Positions 18,280 through 27,560 of a stretch of 64,000 bases of DNA are shown here, piece after piece; position 1 is the first letter of the stretch, and every line of letters begins with the position of its first letter. This DNA comes from Massilia antarctica (lineage in GTDB: Bacteria; Pseudomonadota; Gammaproteobacteria; Burkholderiales; Burkholderiaceae_D). The notes beneath the pieces are model-generated. The model did not search any database, was not told the DNA's origin, and saw only the letters and a program-made list of their open reading frames with translations. The stretch is from contig NZ_CP065053.1 in NCBI RefSeq assembly GCF_015689335.1, forward strand, positions 310,001 to 374,000. The letters are read 5' to 3'. Position numbers and translations under genes: made by a program.

Positions 18280-18962
18280 CCCCCGACCAGCGCAACCGCC
18301 TTCGCAGCATCGACATGGGCTTCCTGGCGGGCTATGTGGACACCCTGGGCTTCGTCGCCCTGTTCGGGTTGTTCACCGCCCATGTGACCGGCAACTTCGT
18401 GTTGATCGGGGTTGCGCTGGCCGACGCCTCCAAGGCGTCGATCCTGCTGAAGTTCCTGGCCTTCCCCGCCTTCATCGTGGGCATCGCCATGGCACGCCTG
18501 CTGATCCTCGCCGCGCAACGGCGCCAGTGGCCAGCCCTCAAGCTGGCCCTGACCTTGCAAGTGATCCTGCTGGCCGGCTTCATGCTGGCCGGGATGGCCG
18601 CCTCGCCCATCGGCGGCAGCGCCTCCGCACTGGCCATGACGGCGGGCCTGCTGGGCACCGCCGCCATGGGCGCGCACAGCGCCAGCAGCCGCCTGCTGCT
18701 GGCGCAGCTGGCGCCCACTTCCATGATGACCGGGAACGTGACCCAGGTTGTCATCGACAGCATCGACGTGCTGCGTGGCGCCGGCGACGCCGCCACCGGC
18801 GCCCGCTGCGGCAAATTTTTCTGGCCCGTGCTAGCCTTCGGCACCGGCGCCATCGCCGCAGCGTTTGCGTTCAAGGCGTTCGGATTCATCGCGCTGATGG
18901 TTCCGATCGCGATCCTGGGCGCCGAACTGGTACTGCCCGAACCGGCCAAGGGGGCCACATGA
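18276..18962 (+). CDS. DUF1275 (YoaK family) membrane protein
   Basis: This 228-residue protein has about six membrane helices. It begins at a GTG (18276) that overlaps the hydrolase stop; an ATG at 18315 is possible but would cut into the first conserved helix. The motif [26 protein letters not shown] and the later [11 protein letters not shown] are hallmarks of DUF1275. The family is of unknown transport or structural role. It is also coupled at its 3' end (ATGA) to the TMEM175-like gene, forming a tight three-gene run with the hydrolase. Confidence 0.9.
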   Translation: MTPDQRNRLRSIDMGFLAGYVDTLGFVALFGLFTAHVTGNFVLIGVALADASKASILLKFLAFPAFIVGIAMARLLILAAQRRQWPALKLALTLQVILLAGFMLAGMAASPIGGSASALAMTAGLLGTAAMGAHSASSRLLLAQLAPTSMMTGNVTQVVIDSIDVLRGAGDAATGARCGKFFWPVLAFGTGAIAAAFAFKAFGFIALMVPIAILGAELVLPEPAKGAT

Positions 18963-19516
18963 ACAAAGTCCGTCTCGAAGCATTCAGCGATGGCGTCATC
19001 GCCATCATCATCACCATCATGGTGCTGGAACTGAAAACCCCGCACGGCACTACGCTGCACGACCTGGCGCCGGTGCTACCGGTGCTGCTGCGCTACCTGC
19101 TCAGCTTCATCTACGTGGGCATCTACTGGATCAACCATCACTACCTGTTCGACAAGGTGCAGAAAGTCGACGGTCTCGCCATGTGGGCCAACCTTCACCT
19201 GCTGTTCTGGATTTCGCTGATCCCCTTCGTCACCGCCTGGGCCGGCGAACACCCGTTCGATTCGGTCCCGGTGGCCATGTACGGCGCGGTGCTGCTGATG
19301 TGCTCCATCGGCTTCGTGGTGCTCGACGAGGTGCTGCGCCGGCGCGGCGCGACGCATGCCGGCACCGCGCGCCCGAGCTGGATGGAGCGCAAGAACCTCG
19401 TATCGATGCTGCTGTATGCGCTCGCGATTCCGCTTGCGCTGTGGTACGCGCCAGCCGGCTCCATCGTGCACGTGGTGGTCGCCGCGATGTGGCTGCGCCC
19501 GCGCGCACTGGCTTGA
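18959..19516 (+). CDS. TMEM175/DUF1211 family membrane protein
   Basis: This 185-residue protein has about five or six membrane helices. The N-terminal RLEAFSDGVIAI is the RxxxFSD signature of the TMEM175 family, whose characterised bacterial members are potassium-selective channels. The IYWINHHYLF segment in helix 3 is also typical. Channel activity here is inferred from the family only. It starts four bases inside the end of the DUF1275 gene. Confidence 0.9.
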   Translation: MNKVRLEAFSDGVIAIIITIMVLELKTPHGTTLHDLAPVLPVLLRYLLSFIYVGIYWINHHYLFDKVQKVDGLAMWANLHLLFWISLIPFVTAWAGEHPFDSVPVAMYGAVLLMCSIGFVVLDEVLRRRGATHAGTARPSWMERKNLVSMLLYALAIPLALWYAPAGSIVHVVVAAMWLRPRALA

Positions 19517-19598
19517 ACCCACGGCGCGGATGGTATCATCGCGCGCCATGAACAGCGACAGGCCGAGCTGACCGCACAGCGAACAGGACGAACAAGGT

Positions 19599-22500
19599 AT
19601 GACACCGCACAGCATGTCCAGCACAAGGTGGCGCCTGGCCGCCATCGTGCTGGCGCTCGCGTTCAGCGGCGCCGCGCATGCGCAAGTGCGCTCGCTCGAC
19701 CAGTTGGAGCACCGGCGCTGGGTCGCGGCCGACGGCGGCCCGAGCCAGGTCGGCGCCATCGCCCAGACCCGCGACGGCTACCTGTGGCTGGGCACCAATG
19801 AATCGCTGTTCCGCTTCGACGGCTTTCGCTTCGTGCGCTACGAAGCGCCCGGCCTGAACACCTTGGGCATCGTCGCTTCGCTGCTGGCCGTGGACGACGA
19901 ACTGTGGGTCGGCCTGCGTTTCGGCGGCGTGCGCGTGATCGGCCCACGCGGCATGCGCGAACACCCGCCCGGCCCCAACCTGCCCGAGGGCGCCATCTAC
20001 AGCCTTGCACGCGACCGCACCGGCGCGATCTGGATCGCCGCCGACGATGGCCTGGCGCGCTACAACGGCGCCGACTGGGAACTGGTGAGCGCCCGATGGC
20101 ACTTCCCAGGAAAAAAAGCGCGCGCCGTGTTCGTCGACGGCGGCGGCACCGTGTGGGTCGCCAACGAAAACCGCCTGCTCTACCTGCCCAAGGGCGAACG
20201 ACATTTCATCGACAGCGGCCTGGCGGTCGACTGGGTCAGCCAGATCGCGCAGGCGCCCGACGGCGCCATCTGGCTCACGGAACGCTACAGTGGCAAGATC
20301 CACCGCGTGGTGCTGCTGGACGGCCACCTGACCTACAGCTCCCTCACCACCGGCACGCCGGCCATCGGCCTGCTGTTCGACCGCAGCGGCGGCCTGTGGC
20401 TCAGCACCACCGGCAATGGGGTGCAATACGTGGCCAAGCCCACCAGCATCGGCGCCCTCGACTCGCGCGCCTCGTTTACCGCGCGCGACGGCCTCAGTTC
20501 GGACTTCATCTGGAAGATGCTGGAAGACGGCGAAGGCAACCTCTGGGTCGGCAGCAACGGTGGGCTGGACCGCTTCCCCCAGCGCGCGCTGATGCCGGCC
20601 GGTTTTCCACCCGGCTCGCTCAACTTCGCCCTCGTGGCCGGCAACGACGGCAGCCTGTGGGCCGGACCGAGCAACCGGCCGGCCATGCGCCTGATGGATG
20701 GCGCCATGGACGTGCTGGACATGCCGGCGCCGGTATCGTGCGCGATGCGCGATCTTGAAGGCACCATCTGGATGGGTGGCCCGAGCGGCATCTGGCGCTC
20801 GCGCGGCGCGCACCTGGAAAAATTCGCCGGCCTGCCGCCGGCCGCCCTGGCCGAATCGTGGGTGCGGGCGATGGCGCGCGACGCCGCTGGCGACCTGTGG
20901 GTATCGTTCAACCGCCTTGGCCTGTTCCGCCTGCACGACGGCGTGTGGATCGCCACGCCGCCGCCGTCGCCCTCGGCCAACCAGCGCATGCCGGTCACCG
21001 CGTCGGCCGACGCCAAGGGGCGGCTGTGGTTCGGCTACCGCGACAACCTGCTGGTCACGCGCGAAGGCGACGGCGAAAAACGCTGGGGCCAGGCCGACGG
21101 CATGGACATCGGCCACGTCACCGCCATCACCCATCACGGCCAGCGCACCTGGGTCGGCGGCCAGCGCGGCATCGGCTACATCGACGGCGAGCGCTATCAC
21201 GCGCTGCGCCTGCCCGACAACGGCCTGTTCGCCAACATCTACGCCATCATCGTGGTGCCGCTCAAGGATGGCAGCAGCGACGATCTTTGGGTGCACTCGC
21301 GCTCGGGCATTTTCCAGCTGACCGCCGCCGAACTGGCGCGCGCCTATGCCGCTGCCGATTACCGCATCGGCTACCGCTCGTATGACCTGATGGGCGGCCT
21401 GGCCAACGACCCGTACCAGGTGCTGCCGCTGCCCACGGCGGTGCGCAGCGGCGACGGCCGGCTGTGGTTCTCGACCAGTAACGGGGTGGCCTGGATCGAT
21501 CCGGAGCGTCCGCGTCCCGAACTGGCCGGGCCGACGGTGCTGATCGAATCCGTCCACGTGGATGGCGTGCGCGCGGCCAGCGGCGCCCCGGCCCTGCTTT
21601 CCGCCGGCGCGCAGCGCATCGTGATCGACTACACGGCCCTGAGCCTGTCGGCGCCCGAACGGCTGAACTTTCGCTATCGCCTGGACGGCTACGACGCCGG
21701 CTGGCAGGACGCGGGACGCCAGCGCGAGGCGGTCTACACCGGGCTCAATGCGGGCAAGTACCGCTTCCGCGTGCTGGCGCATAACCAGGATGGACTGCCA
21801 AGCAGCCGCGAAGCCGTGTTCGAGTTCAGCATCCCGCCGGCGCTGTACCGCCAGCCGCTGTTCCTGCTGCTGGCGGGCGCGCTGGCGTTTGCCGCCTTGT
21901 GGACGCTGTACCGGATCAACATGCGACGCGCCGCCGAGCGCCTGCGCGAGCGCATCGAGGAGCGCCACAGCGAACGCGAACGCATCGCACGCGACTTGCA
22001 CGACACCTTGCTGCAAGGTGTGCACGGGCTGATCCTGCGCTTCCAGGCGATCGTCTACACCATCCCGGCCGGCAGCCCGGCGCGCCGCAGCCTGGAAGAA
22101 GCGCTGGACCGCGCCGACGAGGTGCTGATCGAAGGACGCGACCGGGTGCGCGACCTGCGTACCGGCGCGGTCGACCTGAGCGAGCTGCACGACGCCCTGG
22201 CGGCGCTGGGCGCGGACCTCGAACAGAAAGGCAGCACGCGCTTTGCGCTCATGGTGCGCGGGGCGCCGGCGCCACTGCGTCCGCTGGTGTGCGACGAGGT
22301 GTACCAAGTCGGGCACGAGGCGGTCGTCAACGCGTTCCGCCATGCGCGGGCGCTGCACGTGAAGGTCGACATCGAGTACGGCGCGCGCCAGTTCCAGATG
22401 ACGGTCAGCGACGATGGCCTGGGTATCGCTGCGGCCTACCTGACGCCGATGGGGCGGGCCGACCACTGGGGGCTGCGCGGCATGCACGAGCGGGTCGGCC

Positions 22501-22655
22501 GCATCGGCGCGCTGCTCGATATCCACAGCGACCCGGCGCGCGGCAGCGAGGTACGGCTCAGCATCAAGGCGCAACTGGCCTACCGGCGCGCGCCGCGCCA
22601 CCTGTTTGCCTGGCTGCGAAAAAAAATGATAAAAGGGGAAACCAATGAATCCTGA
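19599..22655 (+). CDS. sensor histidine kinase with two-component propeller and Y_Y_Y domain
   Basis: This 1018-residue hybrid-type sensor lacks a receiver. A signal peptide (residues 6-28) leads to a periplasmic beta-propeller of repeated DGYLWLGT / GNLWVGSNGG type blades (about 40-680). A Y_Y_Y domain (about 690-750) and one membrane helix (about 753-775) follow. The cytoplasmic HisKA_3 part has phospho-acceptor His801 in ARDLHDTLLQG, and the HATPase has the N-box Asn911 (HEAVVNAFRHA). It ends 11 bases inside the response regulator gene, which is its evident partner. The ligand is unknown; such propeller sensors often sense sugars or envelope cues. Confidence 0.93.
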   Translation: MTPHSMSSTRWRLAAIVLALAFSGAAHAQVRSLDQLEHRRWVAADGGPSQVGAIAQTRDGYLWLGTNESLFRFDGFRFVRYEAPGLNTLGIVASLLAVDDELWVGLRFGGVRVIGPRGMREHPPGPNLPEGAIYSLARDRTGAIWIAADDGLARYNGADWELVSARWHFPGKKARAVFVDGGGTVWVANENRLLYLPKGERHFIDSGLAVDWVSQIAQAPDGAIWLTERYSGKIHRVVLLDGHLTYSSLTTGTPAIGLLFDRSGGLWLSTTGNGVQYVAKPTSIGALDSRASFTARDGLSSDFIWKMLEDGEGNLWVGSNGGLDRFPQRALMPAGFPPGSLNFALVAGNDGSLWAGPSNRPAMRLMDGAMDVLDMPAPVSCAMRDLEGTIWMGGPSGIWRSRGAHLEKFAGLPPAALAESWVRAMARDAAGDLWVSFNRLGLFRLHDGVWIATPPPSPSANQRMPVTASADAKGRLWFGYRDNLLVTREGDGEKRWGQADGMDIGHVTAITHHGQRTWVGGQRGIGYIDGERYHALRLPDNGLFANIYAIIVVPLKDGSSDDLWVHSRSGIFQLTAAELARAYAAADYRIGYRSYDLMGGLANDPYQVLPLPTAVRSGDGRLWFSTSNGVAWIDPERPRPELAGPTVLIESVHVDGVRAASGAPALLSAGAQRIVIDYTALSLSAPERLNFRYRLDGYDAGWQDAGRQREAVYTGLNAGKYRFRVLAHNQDGLPSSREAVFEFSIPPALYRQPLFLLLAGALAFAALWTLYRINMRRAAERLRERIEERHSERERIARDLHDTLLQGVHGLILRFQAIVYTIPAGSPARRSLEEALDRADEVLIEGRDRVRDLRTGAVDLSELHDALAALGADLEQKGSTRFALMVRGAPAPLRPLVCDEVYQVGHEAVVNAFRHARALHVKVDIEYGARQFQMTVSDDGLGIAAAYLTPMGRADHWGLRGMHERVGRIGALLDIHSDPARGSEVRLSIKAQLAYRRAPRHLFAWLRKKMIKGETNES

Positions 22656-23277
22656 GACGACACCGATCAGGGTGCTGGTGTGCGACGACCATCCGATGAT
22701 GCGCGAAGGGATCGCCGCCGTCATCGCCAGCCAGAGCGACATGTGCCTGGCCGGGGAAGCCGGCGACGGGCGCGAGGCGGTGGCACAGTACCGCGCGCTG
22801 CAGCCGGACGTGGCGCTGATCGACATCCAGATGCCGGACATGAACGGCATCGAAGCGATCCAGGCGATCCGCGCCGAATTCGCGCAGGCGCGCATCGCGG
22901 TGCTGACCACCTATCGGGGCGACGCGCGCGCGCTGCAGGCGATCCGTTCGGGCGCCCAGGCCTATCTGCTGAAAAGCGCACTGCGCAAGGAGCTGACCGA
23001 GGCGATCCGCGCGCTGGCCGCCGGCAAGCGCTATTTTCCGGCGGAGATCGCGGCCGAACTGGCCAACCACCTCGGCCAGGAATGCCTGACCCCGCGCGAA
23101 GTGCAGGTGCTGCAGCTGATTGCGCGGGGCCACAGCAACAAGCAGGTGGCGGGCGAACTGGCGCTGTCGGAAGATACCGTCAAGGGGCACCTGCGCAACA
23201 TCATGGACAAGCTGGGCGCGAACAACCGCACGCACGCGGTGACAATCGGGATCGAGCGCGGGTTCATCGGCCTGTAA
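22645..23277 (+). CDS. NarL/FixJ family response regulator
   Basis: This 210-residue protein has a receiver domain with acidic residues Asp14/Asp15, phospho-acceptor Asp60 (VALIDIQMPD) and Lys110 (AYLLKSA). A LuxR-type HTH follows at about residues 143-205 (LTPREVQVLQLIARGHSNKQ). Its start overlaps the sensor kinase end by 11 bases, with AAAGGGGAAACC just before the ATG as ribosome binding site. It likely controls genes in response to the propeller sensor; targets are not visible here, but the cluster directly upstream is a natural candidate. Confidence 0.95.
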   Translation: MNPETTPIRVLVCDDHPMMREGIAAVIASQSDMCLAGEAGDGREAVAQYRALQPDVALIDIQMPDMNGIEAIQAIRAEFAQARIAVLTTYRGDARALQAIRSGAQAYLLKSALRKELTEAIRALAAGKRYFPAEIAAELANHLGQECLTPREVQVLQLIARGHSNKQVAGELALSEDTVKGHLRNIMDKLGANNRTHAVTIGIERGFIGL

Positions 23278-23410
23278 TGGTTCGGGGACGCCGCAACGCA
23301 CCAACACTTTTGGGGGGGTAGGCACTCACCTGAGTGGCCCTGTTCGCCCAGGCTGGCTTCACGCATCATCGTCGCTGACGGAGCATCGTCATGCCACCCT
23401 GGAGCGACCC

Positions 23411-23833
23411 ATGCAAGCGACCCTGATTTCCACTTTCCCGAAGGCCCCGCCGGTGCGCCGCTTCCATGCGGCGCGCTGTGCCACCTCCCCCGAGCAGAAT
23501 AAAGGCGCCCTGGCGCCCTGGCAGGTACGCCAGCTGACCGCGCATATCGACGCCAACCTGTGCGCCACGCTGCGCACCACCCACCTTGCCGCCACCGTGG
23601 GGCTGAGCGTGAGCCACTTTTCGCGCGCCTTCAAGAACGCGGTCGGCGTGCCGGCCCGTGTTTACGTGCTGCGCAGGCGCGTGGCCGCAGCCTGCGCAGC
23701 CATGCTGGCCAGCGAAGAAGCGCTCACCGACATCGCGCACGCGCACGGCTTTTGCGACCAGTCCCATTTCACGCGCGCCTTCCAGATGCAGTTCGGGATG
23801 GGGCCGCAGGCGTGGCGCCGCAGCCAGCGCTAA
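23411..23833 (+). CDS. AraC family HTH protein, short form
   Basis: This 140-residue protein consists almost wholly of the double HTH of the AraC family (LAATVGLSVSHFSRAFKNAV and LTDIAHAHGFCDQSHFTRAF), with about 35 N-terminal residues. It has no effector-binding domain, as in small regulators of the SoxS/MarA size class, though the N-terminal extension is unlike these. GGAGCG precedes the ATG. It overlaps the convergent AraC gene by four bases at the stops. Confidence 0.9.
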   Translation: MQATLISTFPKAPPVRRFHAARCATSPEQNKGALAPWQVRQLTAHIDANLCATLRTTHLAATVGLSVSHFSRAFKNAVGVPARVYVLRRRVAAACAAMLASEEALTDIAHAHGFCDQSHFTRAFQMQFGMGPQAWRRSQR

Positions 23834-24615
23834 TGTGCGGGCAGCGCGCGCCGGTACGCCGCCGGCGTCGCCCCGAACTCGCGCGTGAACAGCTTGATGA
23901 ACGCGCTCGCGCTGGCATAACCGAGATCCATGGCGACCGTGGTCACCGGCTTGTCCGCGGCCAGCATTTCGAGCGCCCGCATCAGGCGCGCGCGCTGGCG
24001 CCAGGCGACGAACCCAAACCCGGTTTCAGCGGCGAAGCGGCGCGTGAGTGTACGCGAACTCACGGCAGCCCACTGTGCCCACTGTTCCAGGTCGCGCTCG
24101 TCGGCCGGGTCGTCGATCAGCGCGCGCGCCACCCTTTGCATGCGCGGATCGCGCGGCAGCGGCAGTCCGAACGGCGCCGGCGGTGCGTGCCGGATCTCGT
24201 CGAGGATCACCTGGGCGATGCGCTCGCGCTGCGCGTCGAGCGGTTCCAGCGCCCACGTGGCGGCACGCAGCACCGCTTCGCGCAGCAGACCCGAGGTGCG
24301 GATCGTGCAAGGCCGCTGCGGCAGCCCGGCGCATGCCGGCTCGGCGACGTAGGCACTCCAGCCGGCGAACGGTCCGTGCGAGCGCACCGCATGGAAGTGA
24401 TGCGGCGGCAGCCACACCGCGTGAATCGCCGGCACGATCCACTGGCCATCCTCCACGCCCACCGATAACAGGCCGCGCAAGGATCCCATTAACTGCCCGC
24501 GCGCGTGCCGGTGGCCGGAAGAAGCACGTTCGCTATCCTGGCTGCCCGCTGCCACGATGACCACGGGTCCTTCGGAGGTATTGATGGCGGCGGGATCGAG
24601 ACTCAGGTCGGACAT
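23830..24615 (-). CDS. AraC family regulator with cupin-type N-terminal domain
   Basis: This 261-residue protein has a cupin-like sensing domain over about residues 15-110 (SSGHRHARGQLMGSLRG, PAIHAVWLPPHHFHAVRS) and a C-terminal AraC HTH (about 165-258, VSSRTLTRRFAAETGFGF, then VAMDLGYASASAFIKLF). This layout is that of the NimR/YdeO-like repressor group, which often controls an adjacent transporter. Here the gene is divergent from the PPOX flavoprotein gene (starts 90 bases apart), the likely target. The effector is unknown. Confidence 0.92.
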   Translation of the reverse strand: MSDLSLDPAAINTSEGPVVIVAAGSQDSERASSGHRHARGQLMGSLRGLLSVGVEDGQWIVPAIHAVWLPPHHFHAVRSHGPFAGWSAYVAEPACAGLPQRPCTIRTSGLLREAVLRAATWALEPLDAQRERIAQVILDEIRHAPPAPFGLPLPRDPRMQRVARALIDDPADERDLEQWAQWAAVSSRTLTRRFAAETGFGFVAWRQRARLMRALEMLAADKPVTTVAMDLGYASASAFIKLFTREFGATPAAYRRALPAH

Positions 24616-24704
24616 GGCGGATTCGCGTTATTAGTTGGCCGATATAGTGTACAGCGGACAAGCGGATTTGCTTATGCTGCGGTTTTTATCCACGTGGAGA
24701 CGCC

Positions 24705-25562
24705 ATGCACGCACAAGATATCCTGCCAGACGATGTGAATGAAGCCAGCTTCCAGGGCCTGACGATACGCAAGGGTACGGTCGCGGCCTTTCTTGCCAAT
24801 GCGCGCGCCTTCGCCGATCCGGCGCTGGCAGATGCCGCGCGCGCCGCCGTGCAGGCCGACATCGAAGAGGCACTGCCGGCGCTGCGCGCGCTGGGCGTAT
24901 TCGATGTGTTCGAGATCCGGCACGCATCCCTGCGCGCCTTGATCGAAAAGCGCGAACCGGCCGCCCAACCGGACCTCGATGCGCTGTACGCCGCGCCGTC
25001 GGAACGGATCCAGAAAGCGGTGCTGGACCGGCTGGTGCCGGTGCACGAAGACTATCTCGGGGCGGCCACGTTTTTCGCGCTGGCGACCGGCCGCGCGCAG
25101 GGACTGGACGTGTCGCCGCGCGGCGGCCCGCCGGGCTTCGTGAAGGTGATCGATGCGCGCACCCTGGCGTTTGCCGACTGGCCGGGGAACAACCGCATCG
25201 AATCGATGCGCAACCTGGCCGACGACGAGCGCGCCGCCATGCTGTTCCTGTTCCCGGGCCTGGAAGTATTCATGCGCATCAACGGCCGCGCGCGCGTAAG
25301 CACCGACGCCGGCCTGCTCGCAACCTTGGCCGAGGGCGAACGTTTGCCGAAAGCGGCCATCGTGGTGGCGATCGACGAAGTGCTGATGCATTGCGGTAAA
25401 GCGGTCAACCGCGCGCGCCTGTGGCGCGAGGAATCGCGCCTGGACCGCGCCGGGCTGCCGACGGTGGGCCAGATGCTGGTGTCGATGGCGATGATCGGCG
25501 AGGCCGATGTCGCCCAGGCCAATGCCCATTACGAGCACGCGGTACGCAACGATCTGTATTGA
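24705..25562 (+). CDS. PPOX-class flavoprotein, MSMEG_1061-like
   Basis: This 285-residue protein resembles the pyridoxamine 5'-phosphate oxidase-like FMN-binding fold. Recognised blocks are ALATGRAQGLDVSPRGGPPG, FADWPGNNRIESMRNL, MLFLFPGLEVFMRINGRARV and VLMHCGKAVNRARLW, as in the MSMEG_1061-type family. The first 75 residues are an extra N-terminal helical part. GTGGAG lies before the ATG. It is divergent from the cupin-AraC gene and may be under its control. The reaction is probably flavin-dependent reduction or oxidation of an unknown small molecule. Confidence 0.85.
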   Translation: MHAQDILPDDVNEASFQGLTIRKGTVAAFLANARAFADPALADAARAAVQADIEEALPALRALGVFDVFEIRHASLRALIEKREPAAQPDLDALYAAPSERIQKAVLDRLVPVHEDYLGAATFFALATGRAQGLDVSPRGGPPGFVKVIDARTLAFADWPGNNRIESMRNLADDERAAMLFLFPGLEVFMRINGRARVSTDAGLLATLAEGERLPKAAIVVAIDEVLMHCGKAVNRARLWREESRLDRAGLPTVGQMLVSMAMIGEADVAQANAHYEHAVRNDLY

Positions 25563-25768
25563 GCGCCCCTGTCGGTCGCCGCTGGTATGCCGCAGGGTTT
25601 GACACCGGGCCAATGGCTGGCGTGCGCAAGCGACAGGCGCATGCCCCGTTCGATCCATCTCGCGCTCGCTGTGGTAGGGGATTGCGTGCGAACCGCAGCA
25701 AGAGGCAAGAAAATTTTGGCGTAAACACGACAGAACCGCGCGGAAACTGAGATTACGCTGCGCGGGTT

Positions 25769-25797
25769 TTGACAATATGCCAAATGTACAAGATACT
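25769..25797 (+). promoter_or_regulatory. sigma-70 promoter of the GH16 gene
   Basis: TTGACA at 25769-25774, a 17-base spacer and GATACT at 25792-25797 give a near-consensus sigma-70 promoter. Transcription would start near 25804, about 100 bases before the ATG. The operator at 25806 lies directly on the start site. Confidence 0.75.
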
Positions 25798-25805
25798 CAA
25801 CTTCA

Positions 25806-25821
25806 GTGGAAGCGTTTCCAC
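25806..25821. promoter_or_regulatory. LacI/GalR-type operator
   Basis: GTGGAAGCGTTTCCAC has six-base palindromic arms GTGGAA/TTCCAC around a central CG, the form bound by LacI/GalR-family repressors. It overlaps the expected start of transcription of the GH16 gene, where a bound repressor would block initiation. No LacI-type gene lies in the window, so the regulator is encoded elsewhere. Confidence 0.72.
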
Positions 25822-25907
25822 GAACATCGTTATGGCGGTAAGCATCGGCTGGAAGTGGTTGTCGCCCGCACGTAGTATCCCCAACTATAAATTCGGAGAC
25901 TTTCAAC

Positions 25908-27218
25908 ATGAAGATGAAGAAGATTAACGTCCTGCTGGCATCATTATTGACTGCCGGCACCATAGCCGGTTGTGGCGATAACACGGCGCGCGAGAGCGTC
26001 GACGGCGGAAAAGCCCCCGTCTTGCTGGCGCAGACAGGGACGGCAGGAGGTTCCAGCGGCAACAGCGCCGCGATCTGCATACTCCAGGCTGAAAATTATT
26101 CCAACGCGTTTGACACCACTGCTGGCAATACAGGTAACCAATACCGCACCGACAACGTCGATATTGAAGCCACTGCCGATGCTGGCGGAGGTTTTGACGT
26201 TGGCTGGACTGCCAACGGCGAATGGCTGGCACACAACAACGTCACCTTCCCTACCACCGGCGCCTATACCCTTGCATACCGCGTTGCAGCCCCTTCCGCC
26301 GGCGGCGTGATTTCGGCCGACCTCAACGGAGGCACTATCCGGCTGGGCAACACGTCGGTTCCCGCAACGGGCGGCTGGCAGAACTGGACCACGGTGCAGC
26401 GCACGATTAACGTCAATGCCGGTACGTACAACCTCGGTACCTTCGTCAGCAGCGCGGGCTTCAACCTGAACTGGATCAGTATCGCCGGCGCGAGCTGCGG
26501 CACGCCGCCGCCCGACGGCTGGACCCTGGCCTGGGCGGACGAGTTCAACGGCACTTCGTTGGACAACTCGAAGTGGAACATCGAGGTCAACGGGGACGGT
26601 GGCGGCAACAACGAGCTGCAGTACTACACCGCGCGTCCGGAGAATATTCGCGTCACCGGCGGCGAACTGGTGATCGAAGCGCGCAAGGAAGCCTATATGG
26701 GCAAGCAGTACACCTCGGGCCGCATTACCACCCAGAACAAGGTCAGCTGGCAGTACGGCCGCATCGAAGCCCGCATGAAAATCCCGACCGGCAAGGGTAC
26801 GTGGCCGGCCTTCTGGATGCTGGGTAACTCCATCAGCAGTGCGGGCTGGCCCGCAAGCGGTGAAATTGACATCATGGAGCACATCAATTCCGAAGCGGTT
26901 AACCATGGCACCATCCACTGGTCGGATCAGAACAACAACTATGCCAATTATGGCGGCCCATCGGGCAACCTGGACTTCTCGCAGTACCACGTGTATGCCG
27001 TGGAGTGGGATGCCTCGGCGATCCGCTGGTATGTGGACGGTAACAAGTTCCATGAAGTGAATATCGCCGGCGGCATCAACGGCACCTCGGAGTTCCATGC
27101 ACCGTTCTTCCTCCTGTTCAACCTGGCCGTCGGCGGCAACTGGCCTGGCAGTCCGGATGGATCGACCGCGTTCCCGAACAAGATGCAGGTTGACTACGTT
27201 CGCGTCTATCGCAAGTAA
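25908..27218 (+). CDS. GH16 beta-glucanase lipoprotein with CBM6-like module
   Basis: This 436-residue protein has a lipoprotein signal (lipobox TIAGC, Cys22). A carbohydrate-binding module of CBM6 type covers about residues 56-200 (AENYSNAFDTT, then NLNWISIAGA). A GH16 domain covers about 205-436. The GH16 active site EIDIMEH gives nucleophile Glu319, Asp321 and acid/base Glu324. Such enzymes cut beta-1,3(-1,4)-glucans or related polysaccharides, here probably on the outer surface. GGAG precedes the ATG. It is monocistronic, with promoter and operator upstream and a terminator at 27266. The exact polysaccharide is not known. Confidence 0.93.
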   Translation: MKMKKINVLLASLLTAGTIAGCGDNTARESVDGGKAPVLLAQTGTAGGSSGNSAAICILQAENYSNAFDTTAGNTGNQYRTDNVDIEATADAGGGFDVGWTANGEWLAHNNVTFPTTGAYTLAYRVAAPSAGGVISADLNGGTIRLGNTSVPATGGWQNWTTVQRTINVNAGTYNLGTFVSSAGFNLNWISIAGASCGTPPPDGWTLAWADEFNGTSLDNSKWNIEVNGDGGGNNELQYYTARPENIRVTGGELVIEARKEAYMGKQYTSGRITTQNKVSWQYGRIEARMKIPTGKGTWPAFWMLGNSISSAGWPASGEIDIMEHINSEAVNHGTIHWSDQNNNYANYGGPSGNLDFSQYHVYAVEWDASAIRWYVDGNKFHEVNIAGGINGTSEFHAPFFLLFNLAVGGNWPGSPDGSTAFPNKMQVDYVRVYRK

Positions 27219-27265
27219 TCCGGATCTGGAGAGGAAGCATTTTTCTCTCCATCTGTTCACCCTTC

Positions 27266-27296
27266 ACAGCGCCCCGACAAGGGGCGCTGTTATCTT
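27266..27296 (+). terminator. terminator of the GH16 gene
   Basis: A perfect 10-bp stem (ACAGCGCCCC / GGGGCGCTGT) with loop GACAA is followed by TATCTT. It lies 47 bases past the stop. The rest of the stretch to 27560 shows nothing recognisable. Confidence 0.85.
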
Positions 27297-27560
27297 GGGG
27301 CGCGGCTTCGTCGGCAAGGACAGCGGCGCGCTCTTCGCGGCAAGGTCGCGTGACCGGGCTGCCGCGTCAGGCTGGTGGAAACCCTGATCGGCTGCCACGA
27401 GCGGCTTCGCAGAAATCGTCGTATTCGAGCGAGATGCCTATGGCGACGGCAAACACTGTTTCCGCTCCCCATTTGCAGCGATCATCGCCGGGCACGGATG
27501 CGGTTGACATGACTGACATGCCTGCCTATACTCGATTCACCCCTTTGTGAGGAGGCTATC

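Noticed and set aside
19536..22910. Long minus-strand frame (1124 codons) opposite the sensor kinase
   Set aside because: Same shadow effect; the plus-strand frame has clear propeller, HisKA_3 and HATPase domains.
25529..26080. Minus-strand frame across the GH16 promoter
   Set aside because: It covers a strong promoter, operator and the true signal peptide on the other strand and has no domain.
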